DNA from: Brachypodium distachyon
Taxonomy: Eukaryota; Streptophyta; Magnoliopsida; Poales; Poaceae
Direction of reading: 5' to 3'
DNA: 64,000 bases
Assembly (NCBI RefSeq): GCF_000005505.3
Contig: NC_016132.3
Coordinates: 10,354,001-10,418,000 of the forward strand
Both the position numbers and the translations under genes were made by a program. Below, in pieces: positions 56,070-64,000 of the stretch (position 1 is the stretch's first letter; each line of letters opens with the position of its first letter). The notes beneath the pieces were generated by a model. It was given only the letters and a program-made list of their open reading frames with translations. It ran no database searches and was not told the origin of the DNA.

Positions 56070-57156
56070 GTACTCCTGACCCCCGCGTCGCCCTCCTCTG
56101 GCGACACGGGGGAACCCCACCTCCCCGACCTAGCTAGGGCCACCTCCTCCTCTCCTCCGCCTCGCCGCCGCCAGAGGGAGTGCCGGCAAAGCCGCGCACG
56201 CCCGGGGAAGGTGGTGGCAGGGCGCTATCTCCTCTCCCATGGCGCGAGGTGGCGGCGCGGGTTGGCGGCGTGATGTGCAGGCAGGTGGCGCGGGATCCGG
56301 CTCGGTCTGTAGCGGGCGGCGCCGGTGGCGTGGTGGGTCACCGGATCCATGGAGGGGGCGGCTGGATCCGGTGCGGGCCCCGATTGTGTGGCCTGACGGG
56401 CCTGGCCATGCTGCCCTGTTCCACTGATTGTGTGGCCAGGATGGCGTGGTCTGATCCGGTGCGCGGGGCGGCTGCGGCGCCCTGGCCGGTGCCCGGTGGT
56501 GGTTTGGCGCGTGGCGTTCGGCGAGCTTCGTCGGCGCTTGCTGGGATGTGGTGGCCCCTGGTCAGTCTCAGCTATTCGCTCTGTCCGCGGTGGGTTTGGT
56601 GGCTGCGGGTGAAAACCCAGCATCGACGTGGTCGGTGCCGGCGACGACGGCGTCCTCGGACGTCGCATCCTTCTTGAAGGCGTCGTCATGCAGCTCCGCC
56701 ACATCCCACCCTTTGCAAACGTGGGGTCTCCGAGCGAAAGCTCTCACCCGGCTTCCGGGTCGGGTAACGGCGACGTCCTCGGACGCCGCGTCCTCCTTGG
56801 AGGCGTTGCCTTTGGAGACCTCGTTTGGCGGTGGAGTTTGCCTGCTGTGGTCTTAGCCAGGGAGGACGACTTCGTGCTACACGGGCTTGCCGAAGAAGCC
56901 CCGCTCTGCCTACCTTCTCCTGGCGTAAGGAGCCGTACCCTGTTCGGCGTCGTTGGAGCGGAGGAGGTCTTCGTCCTTGCGGTTGCGGCTTGTTTAGTTG
57001 GTTCCTGTGTTTGCTCTTTGTCAGGGGTTTCGCACGGCTTTCCTTGAATAAGCCGTGTATTTGTATCGGTTTTCGGGCCCGGTTTTCCTCGTAAATTGGG
57101 CCAACTCTATTCTTCTAATTGAATCACTGGGATCGACCGTTGCGTCCTCAAAAAAG
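56070..57156 (+). mobile_element. Retroposon (LINE/SINE-like) with A-rich tail and 11-bp target duplication
   Basis: Element of 1.09 kb starting GTACTCCTGACCCCCGCGTC and ending TGCGTCCTCAAAAAAG, flanked by AAGTTCCTGAT on both sides. GC-rich 5' part, 3' UTR-like end (CGGTTTTCGGGCCCGGTTTTCC). No reverse transcriptase is seen; overlapping frames up to 165 residues are low-complexity. Probably a non-autonomous or internally deleted LINE product. Confidence 0.75.
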
Positions 57157-57681
57157 AAGTTCCTGATCTAATTGGGTCAATAATACGATTAAACTATTGT
57201 GATAACAAATGCCATTTTGCGGAAAGCGTCTCTAATCTTCGAATTAAAGTCTGAAGTTCGGAAATCTGTTGTTTAGATTTTCTAACCCAACCACAAATCA
57301 ACCTTAACTGGTGCTGTAAAGAGCATCTCCATTCGTCCTAAAAAAAAAAAAGCAGAATAGAGGTGCCAGAGACAGAAAACGCACCCAGCCGCATCCCCTG
57401 TAAACAACTTTCGCGCCGGCGCATGAAAAGTTTCATCCGACGCCCCCCGGCCACCCCCAGGCCAAAGGAGGGCAAGCGGCGGCGCCGGCTAAACACCCCA
57501 CCCAACAAAAACAGGGCACGTGTCCAGCATCGTCTCTCTCCCTCCTCCTTTTCTCACCTACACGCCTCGAGCTCCTGCCCCGTCCTCCTCTTGCGGTGCT
57601 GTTCGCCCCCCTCATCCACTTGCCGGACGTCCTTGAGCGCCTCGCCGTGGACCACCGCGACCACGCCCACGGCCGCTCGCG

Positions 57682-57880
57682 GAGCAGGCCTTCTCCGCCC
57701 TCCACCCCTCCGTCCCCGTCGTCGACCGCCTCCACAACCGCATCTCCATGCTCCAGGTCGTCTCCGAGCTCGACGTCCCGCTCCTCAACGACGGCAGCGG
57801 GGACCACAACACCTTCGGCATCCCCAGCCAGCTCGTTGACTCGGGCCTCCTGGCCGCACTTCGCTCGCGGGGCCTGAAGC
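57682..57880 (+). pseudogene. Fragment of inositol-tetrakisphosphate 1-kinase (ITPK) gene
   Basis: One frame reads [38 protein letters not shown] and [19 protein letters not shown]. This is the conserved block of plant inositol 1,3,4-trisphosphate 5/6-kinases around [12 protein letters not shown]...FGIPSQ. The family phosphorylates inositol polyphosphates on the way to phytate. The upstream homology is in other frames, the proline pair usually after VVD is missing, and the frame then runs into unrelated sequence before a stop at about 57931. It is a gene fragment about 320 bp upstream of the F-box pseudogene on the same strand. Confidence 0.75.
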
Positions 57881-58202
57881 GGCCTGTTCCCCATGGGTCC
57901 AGGTTTGGGTCGTTCGGCCCATGGGTCGTATAGGATTCACCCACCCAACCCCAAAATTTTTTCCCCATCCATACACTCGCCGGCGGCGCTCCATTCACTA
58001 CACAAATCCCACCTCCCCTTCTCGCCGTCGGTTCGGATTATATTTCTGCTCCGACTCCGGCTCGTCAAAGCTCTCGGCTACGCTTGCTGAATTCGGACAG
58101 GTTTTAGTGTCGATGCCGACGGCTCTATTTAATCGCAACCGCGGCGGCGAGCCAGGCAACTCTGCTCGCTACTCGATTCGTCGCGCAGGTGCAGCTATAG
58201 TG

Positions 58203-59834
58203 ATGGCCAGGAGAGGGAGGGATCGGCGGACGGCCCGCCGTGACGACCGATTGAGCGCCCTTTCGGATGATCTGCTCCTCGACGTCCTGCGCCGCCTCGA
58301 CACTCGCACGGCGCTCGCCGCCGGGTCGCTCTCCAGGCGCTGGGCTCACCTTCCCCTCGAGCTCCCCGCCCTCGACTTTAGGATCAGCGACATCCTCTCG
58401 CCTAGGTACCACCGATGCATCCTCCTCCACCGCCGCGAGATCCAGGGAACTATTCTAGATTGCAATTTCCGCGGCTCGGAAGCAGATATCAAGCCCAAAA
58501 TCAGGAGGTACGAGCGCCGCGCCATGCGCTCCTTGACTAGCTCCGTTGAGAGCTTCTTGGACGCTGCCAAAACCAAAAGAGACAGACCTCGCCGGAGGCT
58601 CAGCAAGCTGCGGCTCGAGTTCTTCGCCACCTACAACACCAGCTCCATGAATCGGCTCATCGCGGAGGCCATCGATACTTGGGGGCTCGACCACCTCGAG
58701 GCCCTTGCAAAGCCAACCTTCCAGCAACGACAAGTCCACACCTTTCCCAGCTGTGGCCTGTGCAAGGAACCCCGTGCGTCACGCCTGCAAAACCTCAAGC
58801 TTGGAGGCTGTATGCTCCCGCCGCTGCATGAGTACAGCGCGCTCACTGTGCTCGTCCTGCAGGACATACCGGATTCGCCCGCGGCAGCCTACGAGGGCGT
58901 TTTCAGTTCGTGCCCGCAGCTGCAGACGCTGCACTTGATCAACTGAACCTGCGATAGGGACGACATGATCCTGGTGCAGGGCGCCCCCGGTTCAAATATA
59001 AAGGAGCTTGTCGTGGACAGATGCAGATTCCAACACATGTCCCTGAGGTCTCTTCCCTGCCTCGAGCGCCTCGCCTCTCTGGGATCCAGAGTGTACGTCG
59101 AATCTGCAGCCTGCCCCTGCCTCAGGCAATGGAACCTCACATTGGACTTGGGTGTCAACTTGGAATTTATGCGTCGGTATTTTGTGCAGCACGTGAAGCT
59201 AAAGCTTAACTTATTTTTTCGACATACCCCAGATATAACCAGCATGATTATCCGGTTTACTGGACCCGACAGATGGATCGTACCGTCTCGCTTCCTGTCG
59301 ACATGGTTACCTAACCTGAGGCGGTTGCTGGTCGCCGATGTTCCTTCTTCTTGGGATGTCTCATGGCCCCGTCTTCTCCTTGAGACGGCGCCTTCCCTTG
59401 ATACCCTTCACGTCCACATTGCCCCTTGCTCAGAAGAGGAGCCTGGTGCTGAGATACGCTGGCAGCCCTCCATGCTTCGACACAATCACTTGAAGGAGTT
59501 TGTGATCGCTGGTTTTGACGCAACAGAGAGGCAGATTTACTTTGTCAAATTTGTCATCCGAGTGTGCACATCGTTGTGCCATGTCGCCATGTTCAAAAAT
59601 GGGCATGCTCAGTTTAAAGGACACTGGGATTGGGAGATTGTCACACAGCCACACTGCTGGACCCAAGAGGAAAAGGAACATGTGCTGAAGCAGATCAAGG
59701 ATAGGGGTTTTCCCCCCTCAACTGCTCTGGTGCAACTGTCTTGGCTGATTCAAAACTCTACTTTTTTTATGCATGTCTCGCAAATCTCTAGTAATACATT
59801 AATAGCCTGTGTTATTCGATGTAATAATTTATAG
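58203..59834 (+). pseudogene. F-box/LRR-like gene interrupted by a single in-frame stop
   Basis: From ATG 58203 (another in-frame ATG is at 58113) the frame encodes an F-box at about residues 14-55 (DDRLSALSDDLLLDVLRRLD ... LSRRWAHLPLELPALDF) and leucine-rich-type repeats (LQNLKLGGCMLPPLHEYSAL, FSSCPQLQTLHLIN). A TGA at 58944-58946 (codon 248) interrupts it. The same frame continues without other damage to 59834 (IKELVVDRCRFQHMSLRSLP, LERLASLGS, WDWEIVTQPHCWTQEEKEHV), giving a total of 543 sense codons. F-box proteins are substrate adaptors of SCF ubiquitin ligases; grasses have hundreds and many are pseudogenes. The single stop could be a recent mutation or a sequencing error. Confidence 0.85.
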
Positions 59835-60382
59835 TCTGGCACAAACCGTTTATATTGGCAGTGTATGCATTTTCAAGTGGTACTCAAACAATTTGTTCAT
59901 CGAATCTTTTTTAAGGAAAATCTCCAAAAGAGCAGGGAGCTCCTGTTGCTTACTAAAGAAGAATAGAGTTGCCCTTGTCTAAGCGCTGTTCCCTTTTTTG
60001 CATATTATTTTTGCTTTTGATTGTTTTTCTGGTTCATTGTGTGCCACATCCTTTTCAAAAACCAGAAAAGTTATTTAATAAAAAATAGAATTTACCATAT
60101 TTCAAAAACTTTCCTCGAGGTTTATTTGGAATCGATGGAATTTAATCTTTTATTGGATTTTACTTGTGAGATTTCAAACGATGCCTTTTTTGAAGTTTGA
60201 AAATATTTTGAAAACTAAAACTTGTTTCAACTTGGAATCATCATCTCTCCTCTACCTTGCCTGGAGATCATAAATCCAATAAGAAACTAAAATCCCTAAA
60301 ACACTATTTATCAAAACCATAATTTCTCTCTCTTTCACATATCCTAATCTTATTAAACTAAAATAAAATGCAAGACCTGTCC
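59835..60382. other. Intergenic, AT-rich
   Basis: Nothing recognisable apart from the F-box pseudogene's former 3' UTR. Confidence 0.5.
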
Positions 60383-60544
60383 AATTATTAAATAGTTTTC
60401 ATTGTTGAGCGAAATAAATACTTTAACTAACTTTTTCTAGATTTTACAAAATCACTCAAAACACTCTTTCATCACCAATCAAATTTGGCTTTACCCAAAT
60501 GTTAAGTATTTATTTCGCTCAACAATGAAAACTATTTAATAATT
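60383..60544. repeat. Near-perfect 44-bp inverted repeat (hairpin)
   Basis: 60383-60426 (AATTATTAAATAGTTTTCATT...) and 60501-60544 are reverse complements except for about one indel, separated by a loop of roughly 74 bases. It could be a tiny MITE or a transcribed hairpin. Confidence 0.85.
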
Positions 60545-60590
60545 TGTTACCACTGCTGGGATGCTTCAGAGTACATTGAAATTGAAGTAG

Positions 60591-60631
60591 TCACTTGGCT
60601 TGTCATGTGGCCAGGCATGGAAGAAGATCAA
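60591..60631. repeat. 41-bp direct repeat flanking the ABC1 fragment (left)
   Basis: TCACTTGGCTTGTCATGTGG...AGATCAA, identical to 61680-61720 by eye. It bounds the inserted segment. Confidence 0.93.
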
Positions 60632-61679
60632 ATCTTCTTCTTTGTTGGTCATGTGCCGGGGAAAAGTTTTTTTAAGATTTGCATGTCTTGGTGCTGGACT
60701 TGCGTTGGGCGGTCTTCAGGAGTCAGCCCGGCGGGTTATGTACGGCACACCAGTTGGCGATGGCAAGCAGTCAGCACTCTCACCATTCTTGTCTGACCAG
60801 AACGCTGAGCGTGTTGCCCTTGCATTGTGCCGGATGCGTGGAGTGGCGCTCAAGGTGGGACAGATGCTGAGCATCCAGGATGAATCCCTCGTGCCCCCGC
60901 CGGTATTACCTTAAACTGATGCTGTAACATTTGGGTTTAGCCTATTGTTATGTGTGTCATATGCCATTTAGAGTTATTGGCTGACTTGATGTAGGTGTTG
61001 GCAGCTCTTGATATTGTTCGTCAAGGTGCCGATGTTATGCCCAGTAAGCAGCTGAATTCTGTCCTTGATGCGGAACTTGGTCAAGGCTGGTCTTCTAAGT
61101 TTAGGAGTTTCGACTATGAGCCACTGGCTGCAGCAAGTATCGGACAGGTTGATCCACCTGAGGAAATTAGCATAACAGAGTTCAAGATTTGATGGTCGCC
61201 AATACCAGACGAAGATAATATATTATCTGATGCTGTTCTGAGAATTGACCTGTCTTTTGCTTATCTGTTCCTTCCCTCCTTTTGATCAGGTTCATCGGGC
61301 GTTCTTGAAGGATGGTTCTGAAGTTGTGATGAAAATACAGTATCCTGGGGTTGCATATACTATAGAAAGTGATATTGAGAATGTTAGGCTACTTCTGACT
61401 TACACAATCTCATCCCTAAAGGTATTTTCCTTGATAGATCAATAAAGATAAGTTTTAGGATTCATATTTTGGAAGTAATACGAATCTTTCACTTTCTTAC
61501 TGTATATAACTACATATGTGTACTGTATTATAATTATTTCTGCCAAACTTTCTAGGGCTCTTTTAATTCAAAGGAATGCATCGGGAATTTTGGAGGATTC
61601 TACTCCTTACAAGTTTTTCCTATAGAGCTGGTTTGATTTGCAGGGTTGAAAAATCATATGAGTTTATCCTATGGGGTAC
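60632..61679 (+). pseudogene. Inserted genomic fragment of the ABC1 gene (exons 2-4 with introns)
   Basis: Collinear with 29364-30392 of the ABC1 gene, introns included. It covers the end of intron 1, exon 2 (60677-60902, 226 nt as in the parent), exon 3 (60995-61147, 153 nt), exon 4 (61290-61447, one base short) and part of intron 4 including the left end of its MITE. Exons look about 96% identical. The single-base deletion in exon 4 shifts the frame and the intron 4 donor GT has become AT, so no product is possible. Introns are kept, so it moved as DNA, not through mRNA. It sits between two identical 41-bp repeats. Confidence 0.92.
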
Positions 61680-61720
61680 TCACTTGGCTTGTCATGTGGC
61701 CAGGCATGGAAGAAGATCAA
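61680..61720. repeat. 41-bp direct repeat flanking the ABC1 fragment (right)
   Basis: Identical to 60591-60631. To its right the pre-insertion sequence continues. Confidence 0.93.
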
Positions 61721-63041
61721 GAAACGAAGAAGTATGACGACAAGTACGGGAACTATGGCACAACCCCAGTCGGGTGCTGTTGGGTTTGACAAATGATTTG
61801 GCTCTGAAGTTATGATGTTTCCGCTGCAAGACTTGGATGCTTATCCGCCCTACTGAGATCCACTTCCAAGTCATCGACTTCATGGACCATAAATATACGA
61901 AAAAAAGATATGGAACAATTCGCGTATATTGTCCGATAAGTTGAGAACGAAAATTATACTTTTCTATAAAAAGAATTGGAATGTACAAAGCAGAGATGGA
62001 CAGCTAAGAAGAGGCATCTATTCAGAACAAAGCCGGAAAAGAGAACATCTATGGACCATTTATGTACGACGGGGATAGCAGCACCATGGATAGGGGAGGA
62101 GTGAGAGATGAACAGCAGACCGGAGGCCATCGCCGACAGCAGCGAGGAGAGCTGGAGGTGGGAGGCGGCTAGTTCCAATCAAAAAATAAACGGGTCCATA
62201 TATTCTTAGGCACCACAGATCATCCCACAGCTAGCTGATCGACCCCTGCCAACAACATATCTTTATTTGATTGTCTTTTGTTAAGGTTCATACTTTCATT
62301 CTTAATGAAAAAATTAAACACACAAAAACCTTAATCATGAGTGGTACGCTTCAGTTTCCACAACTGTCCCGAAGGAGGAAATTAGGGAAGCAGACATAAT
62401 AATCAAGAGTATGAAGATATATCAAGATGCAAGGAATGTATGTACCGGACAAGTACCAGATGTAGTTACCAACTAGATTTGCAAACCAAATAGTAGTTCC
62501 AGCAAATTATGTTTAACACGCAAAGCTAAGTTCGAAAAGCAAACACCCAGGCGTATATATCTCGCAGGTTCTACGTACAACGACAGGTCAACAGCACATC
62601 TTCGCCGCTTGCCGCTAAGCTTGTGCTAAAGCTTGGATATGCATGGATGGAGGAGTGAGGTGGATGGCATGGCACTCCGATTCGAGGGGTACGTGGGTTG
62701 TCTTTCTCGTACGAGACATATACCTGCCAGCTATGCAGCTCCATTCCTGAATAATTTCCTGCTGCAAAATTGGCACATATGGAATGTGAGCAAAATTGTC
62801 GTCAAATAGGAGTACCACTTTTTAATTTTTGCTAGGGTGCCGTGCAGGTGGTGTGCATGCCAAATCTCTCCTTATCGGCAGACGGCAGGTATAAATTGGA
62901 TATATTTGCGTGCATGCCGCCGATGATTAACAACTTTCGGTTAGTGTTACAAACTCATTAATTGCTGCCACTCAATCAATCTCCAGGTTGCTATATATCT
63001 TTCTGAGAGCCTGAGCAAGATACCTAGCTAGCGTGTTATAG
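61721..63041. other. Intergenic, upstream of the second pectin acetylesterase gene
   Basis: No gene is supported. CTATATAT at 62991-62998 is a candidate TATA box for the gene at 63042; it would leave a 5' UTR of only about 20 bases. Confidence 0.4.
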
Positions 63042-64000
63042 ATGGGTGAGAAGGTCGGGATGGCGAGCAAGCTTTTGGAGCGTTTTCTTCTGGTTCTTGT
63101 AGTCCTCGTTGCAACCACGCAGGCGGCGGCGGATGGGCACAAGAGTGCCGGCGGTGCAAGGAGGCGTGCGACGGCGGAGCCGCCGGTGCCCATCACCATC
63201 CTCACATCCGCCGTCGAAAAGGGAGCCGGTACGTATCTGGTCGTAACAAGTTTCAAATCTTCAGTTTTTCTATCATGCTTGCATGGTCAGTCCAAGTCCA
63301 CCCACAAGTAGTCAGTAGGGTGCTCGATGTTCACAAGTGAGTACTCTTAATTCCACACTTTATTCAGCAGAGCTCAGTTGTTTTGAGATTATTTTTTTTG
63401 ACAAATGATTCTATCAATTAAGAGTTGTAATTTACAAAAGCGCTTTCGCGCAAAAATAAAACAACAGGAGATCTAGAAGGAGAACGGCAAGATGAGATTT
63501 TTTTTTTAATACGCATCCCTTTCAGGGTATGAGCCGTTCGTTTCTTATGATTTCGACGGTTCATAACTTTTTATTAACGTAAACAGCGTCGCCGATTCAA
63601 TTAATTAATAGTTAGATTTTGCAATAGTTGATAACTTGATACAACTATTATATATCTCTTGAGAGGCAACCGATAATTATCAACCATATATGTTGAGCCT
63701 CCTCCATCATCTAATAAAAACATGCTGGGCTTAGTACAAGGACGTCTTACCAAGCAAAATAGGAAGCAAATAATAGCATGCTTATCTTTTAAATCTCTGC
63801 ATGCATGTACTGGTGGAACAAGATTTGTACATATTGGTGCTAATTAATGTTTGCTCTATTTTTTCATTTTCCTTTTTTTTTCCTTTTTGGTAACGTTACG
63901 GTTTGAAGTAACGACGTTTCTTTATTCATCGAAACTCACACACGCTAATTAAGTTGTTGTGAATACCGCAGTGTGCCTGGACGGGTCGCCGCCGGCGTAC
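63042..64000 (+). CDS. Pectin acetylesterase, second gene (5' end; runs off the window)
   Basis: Exon 1 63042-63228 encodes a signal peptide (MGEKVGMASKLLERFLLVLV, VLVATTQAAA) and a segment (PVPITILTSAVEKGAG) parallel to exon 1 of the gene at 36393 ([16 protein letters not shown]). The donor G|GTACGT is in the same phase 1. Exon 2 begins at 63972 after ATACCGCAG (VCLDGSPPAY) and is cut by the window end. The partner exon reads [10 protein letters not shown]. Intron 1 (63229-63971) is shorter than in the first gene. No lesion is visible. Confidence 0.92.
63391..63500. other. T-rich intron segment, possibly a LINE tail relic
   Basis: TTTTTTTTGACAAATGATTCTATCAATTAA... followed by AAAACAACAGGAGATCTAGAAGG resembles minus-strand LINE 3' ends. 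Too short to be sure. Confidence 0.25.

Noticed and set aside
63042..63311. Single-exon reading of the second pectin acetylesterase (89 codons)
   Set aside because: The donor GGTACGT at 63228/63229 and the exon 2 start at 63972 match the split in the first gene, so the open frame past 63228 is intron.
1..64000. CRISPR array, prokaryotic defence or operon-type systems
   Set aside because: No regularly spaced repeats and all recognised genes are plant nuclear genes with introns or plant transposons.

Overview
This window is nuclear DNA of a grass (Poaceae), probably a cool-season (pooid) species. Evidence: genes have GT-AG introns and very GC-rich 5' ends, there are at least seven Stowaway MITEs with the CTCCCTCCGT terminus, a Tat-type gypsy element carries an antisense gene, and there is a canonical plant tRNA-His. 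The species cannot be fixed from the sequence alone.

Layout. 1-393: 3' end of an alpha/beta-hydrolase gene (caffeoylshikimate esterase / monoacylglycerol lipase type). 0.4-22.5 kb is repeat territory: a decayed LINE tail, a 13.3-kb gypsy retrotransposon (3713-17031, minus strand, 5-bp target duplication GAGAT) inserted into an older DNA transposon, then two direct copies of a large foldback element (about 17.7-18.9 and 19.65-20.7 kb). 22.7-24.4 kb: an intact intronless trihelix transcription factor. 24.4-28.7 kb: MITEs and unassigned sequence. 28.8-35.2 kb: an eight-exon mitochondrial ABC1/COQ8-type kinase-like gene, reconstructed with every splice phase closing, with one GC-AG intron. 35.74 kb: tRNA-His(GTG). 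36.4-40.1 kb: a nine-exon pectin acetylesterase gene, apparently intact.

43.0-51.8 kb: a MAP65-like gene whose first intron carries a young antisense copia element (43.8-48.9 kb), whose middle exons have been tandemly duplicated, and which has an in-frame stop followed by recognisable downstream coding sequence. 51.85-57.2 kb: a LINE fragment, a non-autonomous DNA transposon, a Stowaway, an orphan last exon of a pectin acetylesterase, and a retroposon with an 11-bp target duplication. 57.7-59.8 kb: a fragment of an inositol-polyphosphate 5/6-kinase gene followed by an F-box gene broken by one stop. 60.6-61.7 kb: a genomic fragment (exons 2-4 with introns) of the ABC1 gene, inserted between 41-bp perfect direct repeats. 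63.04-64.0 kb: start of a second pectin acetylesterase gene running off the window.

The main themes are local duplication and decay (pectin acetylesterase three times, ABC1 twice) and transposon insertion into introns. The most unusual item is the MAP65-like gene: by splice phase, its duplicated exon pair forms a frame-neutral 138-nt cassette in which the copied exon is read in a different frame from the original. No prokaryote-type operon, CRISPR array or defence system is present.
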